Of a DNA stretch of 64,000 nt, positions 7,959 to 17,650 are shown piece by piece. The position numbers and the translations under genes were made by a program. How positions within the stretch are numbered: position 1 is the first letter of the stretch; each line of letters starts with the position of its first letter. The notes under the pieces are model-generated. The model saw only the letters and a list, made by a program, of their open reading frames with translations, was not told the origin of the DNA and did not search any database. The stretch is from Solemya velum gill symbiont (GTDB lineage: Bacteria > Pseudomonadota > Gammaproteobacteria > Chromatiales > Chromatiaceae): NCBI RefSeq assembly GCF_000787395.1, contig NZ_JRAA01000002.1, positions 124,001-188,000 of the forward strand. The letters run 5' to 3'.

Positions 7959-8801
7959 TCAATCCTCGAACAGCATCGACAAATCCAGCGCCCTGACATG
8001 TTTGGTCAGCGCACCGATAGAGATGTCGTCGATCCCGGTCTCGGCCAGTTCACGAATTGTCTCAAGCGTGACGTTGCCAGACACCTCGAGGCGTGCCCTC
8101 CTGGCATTCAGCTCGACCGCCTGCTTCAGCATCTCGATTGAGAAGTTGTCCAGCAGCACGCGTTTTGCATCTGCATCAAGTGCCTCCTCCAGCTGCTCAA
8201 GCGTCTCCACCTCGATCTCGACCTCAACATCGAAGGAATTGCTACGCTCCATCACGCTGTGAATGGAACCTGCTGCAGCTATGTGGTTCTCCTTGATCAG
8301 GATCGCATCATAGAGACCAATCCGGTGATTGGCGCCACCACCGCACAATACGGCGTATTTCTGTGCCAGTCGCAGGCCGGGAATCGTCTTGCGGGTATCC
8401 AGAATTCGAACCCCGGTTCCCGCAACTGCATCAACATAGCTCGCAACAGTGGTTGCTGTGCCACTCAAGGTCTGCAGAAAATTGAGCGCCGTACGCTCAC
8501 CACTCAAGAGTACTCGCGACGGCCCTGCGAGGTAACAGATCGGTTGATCCTCTACCAGTCTGTCACCATCCCGGGCAAGCCATTCGATCTCAACTTCTCT
8601 GCCCAGCTCGTAAAAAATCGCATCGACCCAGGCGCTGCCGGCGAGCACGCCCGGTTCACGAGCGAGAATGGTCGCACGGTCGAGCGCTTTCTCCGGCACC
8701 AGTTCAGCAGTTAGATCACCGTCGCCGATATCCTCGGCTAGTGCATCAGCAACCTGCCGAAAAATTAATTCACCCGGAGGTAGTTGCGGCATATCAGGCA
8801 T
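7959..8801 (-). CDS. nadC: Nicotinate-nucleotide pyrophosphorylase (carboxylating)
   Basis: Quinolinate phosphoribosyltransferase of de novo NAD synthesis: quinolinate + PRPP to nicotinate mononucleotide. Family hallmarks: [14 protein letters not shown] near the start, [12 protein letters not shown], the [22 protein letters not shown] block that binds quinolinate and PRPP, then KENHI, VEVEVE-type strands and [23 protein letters not shown]. The frame stays open to 8840, but that would overlap the FKBP gene deeply; the start [10 protein letters not shown] at 8801 (280 aa) overlaps the FKBP stop by only 8 bases and gives the usual family length. Confidence 0.95.
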   Translation of the reverse strand: MPDMPQLPPGELIFRQVADALAEDIGDGDLTAELVPEKALDRATILAREPGVLAGSAWVDAIFYELGREVEIEWLARDGDRLVEDQPICYLAGPSRVLLSGERTALNFLQTLSGTATTVASYVDAVAGTGVRILDTRKTIPGLRLAQKYAVLCGGGANHRIGLYDAILIKENHIAAAGSIHSVMERSNSFDVEVEIEVETLEQLEEALDADAKRVLLDNFSIEMLKQAVELNARRARLEVSGNVTLETIRELAETGIDDISIGALTKHVRALDLSMLFED

Positions 8802-9141
8802 CGACCGCGAGCAGTTCGACATCAAATACCAGTGTTGCATTGGGTGGAATCACACCACCCGCTCCCGCCGCACCATAACCAAGCTGTGGGGGGATTGTCA
8901 GTTGGCGCTTGCCACCCACTTTCATGCCTTCGACACCCTCGTCCCAGCCACGGATAACCATGCCTCTGCCAAGTGTGAACTGAAACGGGTCGTTACGATC
9001 GTGGCTGGAATCAAACTTGTCGCCGCCCTCAAGCCAGCCGGTGTAATGAACGGTAACGCGTGCGCCAGATACGGCCTCGTCGCCCGATCCTGCCTCCAGG
9101 TCTTCAATCTTGAGTCCCGAATCTGTTATACGTTGTGACAT
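8794..9141 (-). CDS. FKBP-type peptidyl-prolyl cis-trans isomerase
   Basis: A compact single-domain FKBP (115 aa from [10 protein letters not shown]). It has the family core [18 protein letters not shown], a hydrophobic pocket with [18 protein letters not shown] and [29 protein letters not shown]. There is no signal peptide, so it is cytoplasmic. The ATG at 9141 was chosen because GGAGATGATT precedes it at good spacing; the frame extends further upstream but with a poor N-terminus. It sits immediately before nadC with a short overlap. Confidence 0.93.
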   Translation of the reverse strand: MSQRITDSGLKIEDLEAGSGDEAVSGARVTVHYTGWLEGGDKFDSSHDRNDPFQFTLGRGMVIRGWDEGVEGMKVGGKRQLTIPPQLGYGAAGAGGVIPPNATLVFDVELLAVDA

Positions 9142-9212
9142 AATCATCTCCATGGTGGTATTTGCGCAAATCATGCTGCACATACCCAATATTAAAAACA
9201 GAAGCTGATTTT

Positions 9213-9593
9213 ATGCCAAAACAGGCGGGAAAACACGGCGGAATGCAAAACGAAAACAGCTTGCCCGAGCTCGACCAGTACAATTTTCATCACCGCATCA
9301 GCGAGATGACGGGGCGCACAGTGGTGTTTTTCACTTCCCCTGACTGTGGCGCCTGTCGTGCCGCACGCTTTGCGCTTTCATCATTGCATGAAAAGAGTGG
9401 CCTGCAAGTCTACGAGGTCGATGCCGTGATGAATCCTGCGCTGACGAATGAATTCGGTTTTTTCCACCTGCCATCACTCTATCTCTATATCGACGGCGAC
9501 TATCATGCACAGATTCAGTCCGAGGCAAATCCGGACTCAATGGCTCATGCTATCGAAACATTCAGTGCACTGCCTGCCGAGGAAGAGCCCTGA
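9213..9593 (+). CDS. Thioredoxin-like protein with CGAC motif
   Basis: A small thioredoxin-fold protein: TVVFFTSPDCGACRAARFALSSL carries the redox motif C-G-A-C at the right place after the first strand, and the cis-proline loop appears as FHLPSLYLY. A role in thiol-disulfide exchange in the cytoplasm is likely. The first in-frame start is at 9162, but 9213 (MPKQAGKHGG) or 9243 (MQNENSLPEL) give more typical N-termini; the choice is uncertain. The stop overlaps the ampD start (TGATG), so the two are co-translated. Confidence 0.82.
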   Translation: MPKQAGKHGGMQNENSLPELDQYNFHHRISEMTGRTVVFFTSPDCGACRAARFALSSLHEKSGLQVYEVDAVMNPALTNEFGFFHLPSLYLYIDGDYHAQIQSEANPDSMAHAIETFSALPAEEEP

Positions 9594-10156
9594 TGCCTGA
9601 GAATCCTGTCTGGCTCGACAATGCCGAGTGTTGCCCTTCGCCCAACTGTGATGAGCGTGCTGCTGATGAGCAGATCTCGCTACTGGTTATTCACAACATC
9701 AGCCTGCCACTCGGCAAGTTCGGTGGCCCATGGATAACCGACCTGTTTCTCAATCGCCTTGACCCGGGGGCTGATCCCTATTTTGAAGAGATCGCAAATC
9801 TGAAGGTCTCATCTCACCTGCTGATCCGCAGGGATGGTGAACTGGTTCAATACGTCCCTCTCAACATGCGTGCATGGCATGCAGGTGTGTCGAACTACTG
9901 CGGTCGTGAAGCCTGCAATGATTTCTCCATCGGTATTGAGCTGGAAGGCACAGACGAGACTCCCTATACAGATGAGCAGTATCGCCGACTGGTCGACGTA
10001 ACAATTGAAATCATGGAAATCTACCCGGCCATTACACCGAAACAGATCACCGGTCACAGCGACATAGCACCCGGACGCAAGACAGATCCCGGACCGGCAT
10101 TTGACTGGAAAAAATATCAGGAAATGCTCAGGGAAGAACCCAAGCACAGCGTATGA
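9593..10156 (+). CDS. ampD: 1,6-anhydro-N-acetylmuramyl-L-alanine amidase AmpD
   Basis: Cytoplasmic zinc amidase of peptidoglycan recycling, which removes the peptide from anhydromuropeptides and thereby limits AmpR-type induction. Visible family features: LVIHNISLPLGKFGGPWI with the first zinc histidine, the WHAGVSNYCGREACNDFSIGIELEG block (split here at residues 84-108), and TGHSDIAPGRKTDPGPAFDW with the remaining zinc ligands. The 187-aa length and lack of a signal peptide separate it from periplasmic amidases. It overlaps the genes on both sides by 1 to 4 bases. Confidence 0.96.
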   Translation: MPENPVWLDNAECCPSPNCDERAADEQISLLVIHNISLPLGKFGGPWITDLFLNRLDPGADPYFEEIANLKVSSHLLIRRDGELVQYVPLNMRAWHAGVSNYCGREACNDFSIGIELEGTDETPYTDEQYRRLVDVTIEIMEIYPAITPKQITGHSDIAPGRKTDPGPAFDWKKYQEMLREEPKHSV

Positions 10157-10932
10157 AACAGCTTTTTGCTCTACTGCTATTGCTTGCATACGTGCCCATT
10201 CAGGCTCAAGAGCCCTCCCCTCAACGAATTGTGGCCTTGTCGCCGCATGCTGCAGAACTGGTCTATTTTGCCGGTGGAGAGAATCGGCTCATTGGTGTTT
10301 CAGCATTCAGTGACTTTCCGGCATCAATCAACACGCTGCCAATTGTCGGCGATGCCAACGGTTTTGATCGCGAGCTGTTGCTGACACTGAAACCGGACCT
10401 GGTCATTGCCTGGAAACAGAGCCTCGACAGCCACGATATTGCATGGCTGCAAAAAGAGTCATTCCGGCTATTTCTCAGTGATCCCATGTCGCTGGATGCG
10501 ATTGCAGATGAAATCGACAAGCTTGGGGAGATACTCAATACGAAGAAATCTGCGCAACAGAGTATCGACAGGATGAATCAAACACGTCTCGAACTACAAA
10601 TGATAGCTTCAGCGCGGCAACGTCCTGTACGCGTGATACACCAGCTGTGGAACTCTCCCCTGATGGCGCTGACAGATAGCTCGATGGTCTCTTCGGTACT
10701 TGCGTTGTGCGGTATCGAGACACCGGTTCACGTCGAGAACAGGCTCTCGGCAACTCTGTCGAAAGAGCAGATGTACACGGCAGAAATTGACGCCATCACC
10801 GTCGATGAGAAAGGTCAGATCGAGCCCGTCAATCCGAATGGGCTCCCTGTTGTCAGGGTCGATACATTGAAACTGCATCGTGCCTCGCCGCGGATGTTGG
10901 AAAGTGCGTTAGAACTGTGTAGAAAGTTATGA
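10153..10932 (+). CDS. Periplasmic cobalamin/metal-chelate binding protein, BtuF-like
   Basis: N-terminal signal peptide (MKQLFALLLLLAYVPIQAQ), then a helical-backbone metal receptor fold: RIVALSPHAAELVYFAGG and LIGVSAFSDFPASINTLPIVGDANGFDRELLLTLKPDLVIAW are typical of BtuF and related ABC binding proteins. The protein would capture vitamin B12 or an iron chelate and deliver it to a BtuCD-type transporter, but no permease or ATPase gene is adjacent. The start overlaps the ampD stop (ATGA). The C-terminal lobe is shorter in conserved motifs, so substrate is uncertain. Confidence 0.85.
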   Translation: MKQLFALLLLLAYVPIQAQEPSPQRIVALSPHAAELVYFAGGENRLIGVSAFSDFPASINTLPIVGDANGFDRELLLTLKPDLVIAWKQSLDSHDIAWLQKESFRLFLSDPMSLDAIADEIDKLGEILNTKKSAQQSIDRMNQTRLELQMIASARQRPVRVIHQLWNSPLMALTDSSMVSSVLALCGIETPVHVENRLSATLSKEQMYTAEIDAITVDEKGQIEPVNPNGLPVVRVDTLKLHRASPRMLESALELCRKL

Positions 10933-10940
10933 ACTCAATT

Positions 10941-11026
10941 CGTCACTCCCGCAAAAGCGGGAGTCTGAGAAGTCCGGGCATACTGTTCAGATTCCGGGCC
11001 GCCTCTTCGCTCTGCCCGGAATGACG
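10941..11026. repeat. REP-like palindromic repeat (CGTCA-type)
   Basis: The stretch starts CGTCACTCCC, holds a perfect hairpin ACTCCCGC-AAAA-GCGGGAGT (10945-10964) and two TCCGGG copies, and ends CCCGGAATGACG, an imperfect inverted copy of its start. Related sequence occurs at 20299-20331 and 31013-31138. It lies between convergent genes and could also serve as a terminator. Confidence 0.65.
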
Positions 11027-11037
11027 GTTTTATACTT

Positions 11038-11712
11038 CTAAACCTCAGCCCACATACGCAACAGGTTGGCATAGGAGCGGTCAATCTGCTGATGCATCTC
11101 ACTACCCGACTCCTGCTCGTTAAGCTGGTCACGTACTGTCACCAGGTCATACAACACTTCCCTGCGTGCAGGGTCACGAATCATACTCTGAATCCATGTC
11201 AACGCGACTGTGCGCTGGCCAGAGGTGACTTCCGCAACCTTATGCAGACTTGAAGATGGATAAAGTACAGCATCACCGGCATTGAGTTTGACCATCTTGT
11301 CGCCAAAGGTCGTGCGAATCACGAGTTCGCCACCCTCGTAAGTCTCAGGCGGATTGAGAAATATGGTCATCGAGACATCGGTTCTGAAACGTGGCCCGCC
11401 CGAGCCCATCACTGGCTCATCGATATGATCACCGTAAGTCATGCCGGATGTGTAACGTGCAATGATGAAATCGGCCATTTTTGCCGGCAAAGCAGCATTG
11501 TTGAAAATCGTGCTATGACCAAGGCTACTCATCAGAATGCGGTTGATCAGCTCCTGCCCCTCCTGGGTTGCCGCCAGCTCCTCGTTGTTCTTGACCTTGG
11601 TCGCTGCCGTGCCTGCTGTCATGCGACCGTCGTGAAAAGCGGCACGTTTTGCGATCATGAAAATCTTACTGATTTGCGCCTCGTTGAGGAGGCCTGGTAA
11701 TTCCAGCAACAT
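11038..11712 (-). CDS. PKHD-type Fe(II)/2-oxoglutarate-dependent hydroxylase, YbiX/PiuC family
   Basis: Complete 224-aa member of the PKHD-type hydroxylases. The iron-binding facial triad is visible: H and D in YGDHIDEPVM (about residues 94-103) and the distal H in SSSLHKVAEVTSGQRTVALT, whose arginine binds 2-oxoglutarate. The N-terminus ELPGLLNEAQISKI and the spacing fit YbiX. The family is often linked to iron uptake, but no TonB receptor is nearby here. It is divergent from the 196-aa gene with 68 bases between them. Confidence 0.93.
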   Translation of the reverse strand: MLLELPGLLNEAQISKIFMIAKRAAFHDGRMTAGTAATKVKNNEELAATQEGQELINRILMSSLGHSTIFNNAALPAKMADFIIARYTSGMTYGDHIDEPVMGSGGPRFRTDVSMTIFLNPPETYEGGELVIRTTFGDKMVKLNAGDAVLYPSSSLHKVAEVTSGQRTVALTWIQSMIRDPARREVLYDLVTVRDQLNEQESGSEMHQQIDRSYANLLRMWAEV

Positions 11713-11780
11713 GAGTAGTGTCTCCAGTCAGTGTTCTCTTGCTAGAATGTCACAATTCGAAGATGTAAAAAAGCACAGAT

Positions 11781-12371
11781 ATGGAACTTAAGGTAATTAT
11801 TGAGGATCAGCTCTATACGCTGAATGTCCCCGAAGAGTTGCTGCAAAAGGCAGCGGAATTTTTCGACAAGATGGATGCAGACATGGACAAAGGCATCCAG
11901 ATGAGCCGCCAGTGGGTACAGAAACCCGGGCTCATAGAGCGCCTGCAGCTTGTCGGCAACAAACTGCTCACAGCCATCGAGAACGAAAATGAGAATCTCG
12001 GGCGCATGATGGCTGGTTATATCCTGTCGCGTGCACCCAATATCGACACCATCGACCTGGATACATCCGGCGAAATGCAGGGTACAGAAATCACTTTCAA
12101 GGAGCAGGCGGCGCCTGTCTCTTTCGGCATGCCACCCGGTGCCAGCATGGGAATGGATCTAGAAGACCCCTACGGTATGGATCCTGCGCTGCGTGAAAAT
12201 GCTGAGAAGAAAGTCTCAAGTGTTTTCAAGCAGGGGCGCATCTATGCTTTCTCTATCTACAATTCCAGGTCCGACAGCTGGGAAACCATCACGGTTGGAA
12301 AGGATGAGGCCGAAGCACAGCGAATGCGTGACGAGACGGTCATCAGCAAAATGCTGGAAATGGCGCATTAA
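11781..12371 (+). CDS. Protein of unknown function, 196 aa
   Basis: I do not recognise the family. It is a soluble acidic protein with a helical N-terminal half (QKAAEFFDKMDADMDKGIQM, LIERLQLVGNKLLTAIENEN), a methionine- and glycine-rich central linker (FGMPPGASMGMDLEDPYGMD, about residues 116-135) and a small C-terminal strand-helix unit (IYAFSIYNSRSDSWETITVG followed by a charged helix). There is no signal peptide. The gene lies 116 bases upstream of selD, with a palindromic repeat between them, and is divergent from the hydroxylase gene. Confidence 0.75.
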   Translation: MELKVIIEDQLYTLNVPEELLQKAAEFFDKMDADMDKGIQMSRQWVQKPGLIERLQLVGNKLLTAIENENENLGRMMAGYILSRAPNIDTIDLDTSGEMQGTEITFKEQAAPVSFGMPPGASMGMDLEDPYGMDPALRENAEKKVSSVFKQGRIYAFSIYNSRSDSWETITVGKDEAEAQRMRDETVISKMLEMAH

Positions 12372-12376
12372 GATCC

Positions 12377-12445
12377 AATCACCCCGGTGACGGGGCTCCT
12401 ACAATCCTCATCCAACCCTGTAGGAGCGGCGCACTCGCCGTGATT
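12377..12445. repeat. REP-like palindromic repeat (CTCCTACA / TGTAGGAG type)
   Basis: A 69-base element with ends AATCAC / GTGATT, inner arms CTCCTACA (12396-12403) and TGTAGGAG (12419-12426), and small GC-rich hairpins on both sides, including GGCG-CACT-CGCC. The TGTAGGAGCGGC core resembles the widespread REP sequences of pseudomonads and other gammaproteobacteria. It lies between the 196-aa gene and selD. Confidence 0.7.
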
Positions 12446-12487
12446 AAGATAGAATATCCGATTCCTTGATAAATTAACCTTCCAAGC

Positions 12488-13525
12488 ATGGATTCAGCAC
12501 CAATACGACTAACCGAATACAGCCACGGCTCAGGCTGCGGCTGCAAAATCGCGCCCGGCGTACTCGAAAAGATTCTCAAGACAGAGATTCCACAAGCGCC
12601 CTTCCCGGAGTTGCTGGTAGGCAACCAGAGCAAGGATGATGCGGCAGCATTTGATCTCGGCAACGGCACCTCGGTCCTCAGCACAACCGACTTTTTCATG
12701 CCAATTGTTGATGATCCATTTGAATTTGGCCGGATTGCAGCAACCAATGCACTCAGCGACATCTATGCCATGGGCGGCAAACCCCTGATGGCGATTGCGA
12801 TTCTCGGCTGGCCCATCGACAAACTACCACCCGAGGTTGCGCAGCGTGTCGTAGAAGGCGGGCGCAGTGCCTGTGCCGATGCCGGTATTCCACTCGCCGG
12901 TGGCCACTCAATCGATGCTCCCGAGCCCATGTTCGGTCTCGCCGTAACCGGCCTGGTGGAAAACCGCTTCCTGAAGCAGAATAACACTGCCTCCAGCGGC
13001 TGCCAGCTGTTTCTGACCAAGCCGCTCGGCATTGGCATTCTGTCGACTGCGCAAAAGAAAAAGCTGCTCGAAGACGACCACAGCCGCATCGCTCCCGATA
13101 CCATGTGCCAATTGAACAAGATTGGCTCTGAGCTGGCTCAAATTGAAGGCATTGAGGCGCTCACTGATGTCACCGGGTTTGGCCTGCTCGGCCATCTCTC
13201 TGAAATTTGTGAAGGCAGTGGTATCTCGGCCATGGTCGATTTTGACTCTGTGCCAACACTGCCGCATACGCACACCTATCTCGACCTCGGCTGTTCCCCC
13301 GGCGGCGCACAACGCAATTTTGACAGCTATGGTGACAAAATCGGTGACATGAGTGACAGGCAACGTTCACTACTGTGTGATCCACAAACCTCGGGAGGCC
13401 TGCTCGCCGTGGTTCGCCCCGAAGCGCTTGAAGAGTTCCACCAGTGCGCCAAGGCACATGGGCTGGAGTTACAGCCGATTGGTGAAACCATTGCAGCGAC
13501 CAATCCGCTAATCCAGGTGCGATAA
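12488..13525 (+). CDS. selD: Selenide, water dikinase (selenophosphate synthetase)
   Basis: Makes selenophosphate, the selenium donor, from selenide and ATP. The active-site region reads [20 protein letters not shown], with the catalytic Cys and Lys; it is an ordinary Cys codon, not selenocysteine. The ATP-binding region has [28 protein letters not shown], followed by GG-HS-D and the [11 protein letters not shown] and [12 protein letters not shown] motifs. The 345-aa length is normal. The next gene, 20 bases on, is selU, a selenophosphate user, so the two form a functional unit. Confidence 0.97.
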   Translation: MDSAPIRLTEYSHGSGCGCKIAPGVLEKILKTEIPQAPFPELLVGNQSKDDAAAFDLGNGTSVLSTTDFFMPIVDDPFEFGRIAATNALSDIYAMGGKPLMAIAILGWPIDKLPPEVAQRVVEGGRSACADAGIPLAGGHSIDAPEPMFGLAVTGLVENRFLKQNNTASSGCQLFLTKPLGIGILSTAQKKKLLEDDHSRIAPDTMCQLNKIGSELAQIEGIEALTDVTGFGLLGHLSEICEGSGISAMVDFDSVPTLPHTHTYLDLGCSPGGAQRNFDSYGDKIGDMSDRQRSLLCDPQTSGGLLAVVRPEALEEFHQCAKAHGLELQPIGETIAATNPLIQVR

Positions 13526-13545
13526 CAGTTTCGGTGCCAGGTTCA

Positions 13546-14667
13546 ATGCCAGACTCAACCAGGGAACTTCCCGTCATTTCCGTCTACCGCAAACTGCTGC
13601 GTGACGGCACGCCGCTGCTGGATGTGCGCGCACCGGTCGAATTTGAAAAAGGTGCATTTCCGGATACCACAAACCTGCCACTGCTGGCCGACGAAGAGCG
13701 CCACCAGATTGGCATCGAGTACAAGGAAGAGGGACACGATGCTGCGGTGGATCTAGGCAAGGAGCTCATCAGTGGTGAAATCAAGGACGCACGTGTCGCG
13801 GCCTGGATAGAATACGTCAAGGCACACCCCGAAGGCGCTCTCTACTGCTTTCGCGGCGGCATGCGTTCTCGCATCACGCAGATGTGGATAGAGGAAGCGA
13901 CAGGCATCGCCTATCCGCGTATCGAAGGTGGCTACAAGGCGCTTCGGCGTTATCTTGTCGACCAGCTTGAAGACGAGATTCCGCAGCAGATTGATCCAGT
14001 CGTTATCGGCGGGCGTACCGGTGTCGGTAAAACCCGCCTGCTGGTTACCCTGCCCTATTTTGTCGACCTCGAAGGACTCGCGTGTCACCGCGGTTCAGCC
14101 TTTGGCAACTATGCCATCCCGCAGCCGACCCAGATCGACTTTGAGAACAGCCTCGCAATCGAGTTGATTCGCCTGATTGACAGTGGCCATCAAGCCTTCG
14201 CCGTGGAAGACGAAAGCCGCAATGTCGGCCGTGTGCACGTTAACCAGGAACTGCACGACCGCTTCGCTTCAGCACCGCTGGTGATTCTTGAGGCATCGCT
14301 CGATGAGCGTGTCGAGATCACTTTCGATGAATATGTCACCGAGGCGCTGGCCGAGTTCACCAATCTACATGGTGACGATACTGGCTTCGATGCATGGAAG
14401 AGCTACGTTATAGACGCTTTTACACGTATTCGCCGTCGACTCGGCGGTGAGCGACATCAGATCATGATGCAGCAGATCGAAACGGCTATGCAACTACATC
14501 AAAACCAAAACAGGCCGGATACCCACAAGGCGTGGATTGCCGACCTGCTCGAAAACTACTACGACCCCATGTACGACTACCAGCTGTCGAAAAAACAGGA
14601 ACGCATCATCTTCTCAGGAAACCGGGAAGCGGCGGCAGAATTCCTGACAACACGTCTCTCCCGATAG
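13546..14667 (+). CDS. selU: tRNA 2-selenouridine synthase
   Basis: Converts 2-thiouridine at the wobble position of certain tRNAs to 2-selenouridine using selenophosphate. Domains in order: an N-terminal rhodanese domain whose active cysteine lies in LYCFRGGMRSRITQMW, then a P-loop domain with GGRTGVGKTRLLVTL and HRGSAFGN. Length (373 aa from the ATG) matches MnmH/YbbB. A GTG start at 13534 is possible, but the ATG at 13546 gives the usual N-terminus. It follows selD directly and is probably in one operon. Confidence 0.96.
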   Translation: MPDSTRELPVISVYRKLLRDGTPLLDVRAPVEFEKGAFPDTTNLPLLADEERHQIGIEYKEEGHDAAVDLGKELISGEIKDARVAAWIEYVKAHPEGALYCFRGGMRSRITQMWIEEATGIAYPRIEGGYKALRRYLVDQLEDEIPQQIDPVVIGGRTGVGKTRLLVTLPYFVDLEGLACHRGSAFGNYAIPQPTQIDFENSLAIELIRLIDSGHQAFAVEDESRNVGRVHVNQELHDRFASAPLVILEASLDERVEITFDEYVTEALAEFTNLHGDDTGFDAWKSYVIDAFTRIRRRLGGERHQIMMQQIETAMQLHQNQNRPDTHKAWIADLLENYYDPMYDYQLSKKQERIIFSGNREAAAEFLTTRLSR

Positions 14668-14740
14668 CTCCATACGCCAGATCCTTCCATGTTGAAGTCA
14701 ATACCGCAATGACTCCAACAGCGATACTCAACGCTATATA

Positions 14741-14771
14741 ACTAAACACTGTTCATATGTATATGTTTAGT
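14741..14771. promoter_or_regulatory. Inverted repeat upstream of the secreted-protein gene
   Basis: ACTAAACA (14741-14748) is repeated inverted as TGTTTAGT (14764-14771) in a very AT-rich stretch 106 bases before the 837-aa gene. The arms are perfect with a 15-base spacer that contains TATGTATA. It is a candidate operator; it has no T-run that would make it a terminator. Confidence 0.35.
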
Positions 14772-14876
14772 CTAGTCTCATTACAATGTACTATTGTTTA
14801 TGTTTATCTTTGCAGCAAACAAGGGACTTTCTGTGCATGAAAAAAACCAGTTCAACAAGAGACCAGAGAAGCCTCA

Positions 14877-17390
14877 ATGCCAAGTAGAAACAGCCTGATC
14901 ACGGCTGGCTGGGTTGGCACCCTATTACTGCTGCTATTCACAACCAACCTGCAGGCACAAACCTGCGATTACTCCGGGCTCACACTTGCAGCTCGCTACA
15001 CGCTCGACAATGTCACCACAGACTCCTCCGGAAACGGGAATGATCCTGTCAATACGCCCGGCCTGACTTTCAACAACTCGGACATGATCGAGGGCACACA
15101 TTCAGGCCAGTACAATACAGCCGGTATGCAGTTGACAACCGGGGCGAACGGTACCTTCCTGACCGAAGTAATAACAACCAGAAGCCTCTCCATGTTCATC
15201 AAGCCCTCGGCACTCAATACAGGCCAGGTACTGTATGATGAGGGTGGCCCTAAGGGGGGGTCCGGTGTTACCGGCATCTCTCTGCGCCTTACCTCATCAG
15301 GCAACCTCGAACTGAACGTGGCTGACCACGGAACCATCAACACCTCAAGCTTTCCATTTCCAACTGACGGTAACTGGCATCAGGTTGGCTTTGTCTATGA
15401 CGGCACGACGCCCTCCCCGAATATGGCATGGATCTACCTCGATGGTTATCCAGTAAATGCGTCCAGTGGAGTTGACAACATTCGCGGGCATGCTGGCGGC
15501 GAAGGCGGCGGCATATTTGACTATTTTGACGGCCTTGTCGGAAACATCACAGGCTATGGACCCTACACAGGCCTGATGGACGAAGTCACCATCTTCAACG
15601 CGGCACTGACACCGAAACAGATGCTGGATGTCGCTAATAGCTGTACGCCAGCGGCGGACAATTTCCTCAAAGACCTCACCGCCATGAGTTGCAGTTCAGA
15701 TGCCTATATCGTGCAGGGTGCTACAGAATCCGCATGGAGTTCTGTTGTCCTTCATACGGGTGTCTCTACATCAGAAACGGATGATCATGGTTCCGGCCTT
15801 AACGCCATCGGCTACAACCGCCAGGACAACCGCATCTGGGGTTATGACAAGGAGAATTTTGACGGGCGTCTCAGCGTTTCGATCAAGAGCGGCTTCACCT
15901 GGAATACAAAACTGGTCGGCCCCATTCCCGAGCTGGTCGGTATCAACAACCTGGTTGTCGGTGATGTCGACGACAACGGTAATCTTTACCTCGCGCCGCA
16001 CAGTGGAAGCGTCACAGCCCACGTCATCGACGTCAACCCAACATCGGCCACCTACCTGACACGCACCGGTACCCGCACCATCAACTGGCCCACCGGCTCT
16101 AACTCTGACTGGGTCTTCAATAATACGGACGACATGCTCTACGCCGTCAACAACGATACAGGAGCAAACCTGATCCAGGTCGATCCGTCTGACGGCAGCG
16201 TCACTGACCTTGGAACATCGGGTGCAGACGACGACACCTACGGCGGCATCTTCGGAGACGTCAACGGCTTCATCTACGCCATTGCAAACAGTGACGGTGA
16301 TATCTTCCGCATCGACCTGAGAAACGATCCCGGTTCTGATTACGACGAGACCAGGACTCTACAACTGTCGACAGCCACATCGTCAACCGACAACGACGGC
16401 GCACGCTGTGTGACCGCAGGACTCTTTATGGACTTCGGTGACATCGATGCCGCCAATATCGACACCACGCTGGCTGACAACGGGCCAAGGCATGCGGTGA
16501 TCGGATTTTCCGGCGGAACCACCGATCTGATGATTGGTACCGGTATCGATATTGAACTCGATGTGACGCCTGATTCAGACGCAACTGCAGATGGTGCCGA
16601 TGAAGGTGGCGTTATCTTCAACACATCGCTTGGCGATATCCTCACAGCCGCGGTCACAGTGACAAACAGTACCGGCAGTGATGCCACCCTGTGCGGATGG
16701 GTTGACGCTGATGCCGACGGTTTACTCGAAACCAGCGAAAGGCAGTGTTCAACAGCGGCCAACCCGGGAGGCAGTTTCAACTGGACACTGACCGGAACCG
16801 GTGTTACCAACCACTACAGTCGTTTTCGTCTCTGCTCAATCTCTGCAGACTGCCAGGCAACCACCGGAGTTGCAGGCATTGGCGAAGTTGAGGATTACGT
16901 TATCGCCTATGATGCCACCTCGACGACAATTGAAGTCATCAGGCTCACCAGCATGCCGGTCGGCCAGGTGTTCACTTCACTGGGCATTGAATCGATGACT
17001 CTCCCTGACCTGCACGCCCTGCTCTCTTCATGGGATACGCAAGCTGCGGGCAACGGTGTCGAAAAATCTCGCGAAGAACTGTTAAATGGACTGCGCAACT
17101 TTCTCGACCCGGACGACGATGACCGTATCGCGGTACTGCGCTGGCAGACAGCAGACGAAAGCGGCACCGTCGGCTTTTTTGCCGAGCGCAAGGGTGAGCA
17201 GGAGTGGAATTGGCAACGTATCAATAAAAACCTGCTTCCAGGACTAATAGATGCACCGCTCGGTGCTGAATACATGCTACTGGATCCGAATGCTAAAGAG
17301 GGAGGCAGCTACATCTACCAGATAATTGAACAGGAGGCCTGGGCCTCACAAAAAAGCTACGGGCCTTACATCCTGGAGATGCCTCGTTAG
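14877..17390 (+). CDS. Large secreted LamG/GEVED-domain protein, 837 aa (copy 1)
   Basis: Signal peptide at residues 1-27 (TLLLLLFTTNLQAQ). A concanavalin/LamG-like jelly-roll domain follows at about 35-255 (DGNWHQVGFVYDG, WIYLDGYPV, GLMDEVTIFNAALTPKQM). Next is a six-bladed-looking region like DUF6923 at about 265-515 (GYNRQDNRIWGYD, DMLYAVNN, GGIFGDVNGFIYAI), a GEVED-type domain at about 530-680 (DFGDIDA, ADADGLLETSERQCS, GIGEVEDYVI), and a C-terminal module at 700-837 (LRWQTADESGTVGFFAERK, YQIIEQEAW). It is a probable cell-surface or extracellular carbohydrate-binding protein. Its paralogue follows immediately. Confidence 0.85.
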   Translation: MPSRNSLITAGWVGTLLLLLFTTNLQAQTCDYSGLTLAARYTLDNVTTDSSGNGNDPVNTPGLTFNNSDMIEGTHSGQYNTAGMQLTTGANGTFLTEVITTRSLSMFIKPSALNTGQVLYDEGGPKGGSGVTGISLRLTSSGNLELNVADHGTINTSSFPFPTDGNWHQVGFVYDGTTPSPNMAWIYLDGYPVNASSGVDNIRGHAGGEGGGIFDYFDGLVGNITGYGPYTGLMDEVTIFNAALTPKQMLDVANSCTPAADNFLKDLTAMSCSSDAYIVQGATESAWSSVVLHTGVSTSETDDHGSGLNAIGYNRQDNRIWGYDKENFDGRLSVSIKSGFTWNTKLVGPIPELVGINNLVVGDVDDNGNLYLAPHSGSVTAHVIDVNPTSATYLTRTGTRTINWPTGSNSDWVFNNTDDMLYAVNNDTGANLIQVDPSDGSVTDLGTSGADDDTYGGIFGDVNGFIYAIANSDGDIFRIDLRNDPGSDYDETRTLQLSTATSSTDNDGARCVTAGLFMDFGDIDAANIDTTLADNGPRHAVIGFSGGTTDLMIGTGIDIELDVTPDSDATADGADEGGVIFNTSLGDILTAAVTVTNSTGSDATLCGWVDADADGLLETSERQCSTAANPGGSFNWTLTGTGVTNHYSRFRLCSISADCQATTGVAGIGEVEDYVIAYDATSTTIEVIRLTSMPVGQVFTSLGIESMTLPDLHALLSSWDTQAAGNGVEKSREELLNGLRNFLDPDDDDRIAVLRWQTADESGTVGFFAERKGEQEWNWQRINKNLLPGLIDAPLGAEYMLLDPNAKEGGSYIYQIIEQEAWASQKSYGPYILEMPR

Positions 17391-17650
17391 TCATTGCTCT
17401 TTGGCCCCCTTGGTCACGGATTGAACAGGACTAGTCAATAAAATGACTCAAATGCCTAACTTTCTACTTTAGTCACAACTTTATGCTTTGCACTTTTATT
17501 CCATTAAACGCATTGCTTTCTTGTTGATACCCTACCTATAATCAGCTTTATGAAGCTGTGACAGCCAGTGAATTCACGAGGCAGTCACAACTATTTCACC
17601 AGGACGGTATACCGGTTTCGACCGGCACTTCAACACGGATGGTTGATCAA

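Noticed and set aside
8802-8840. 13-residue N-terminal extension of nadC
   Set aside because: It overlaps the FKBP coding region and does not match the family; the overlap at 8801 is enough for coupling.
12488-13525. SelD containing selenocysteine
   Set aside because: The active site reads GSGCGCK with ordinary TGC codons and no in-frame TGA.
14837-14887. Short 16-codon ORF (MKKTSSTRDQ...) ahead of the 837-aa gene as leader peptide
   Set aside because: It is in another frame, overlaps the true start, has no regulatory codon run and no terminator-like structure after it.
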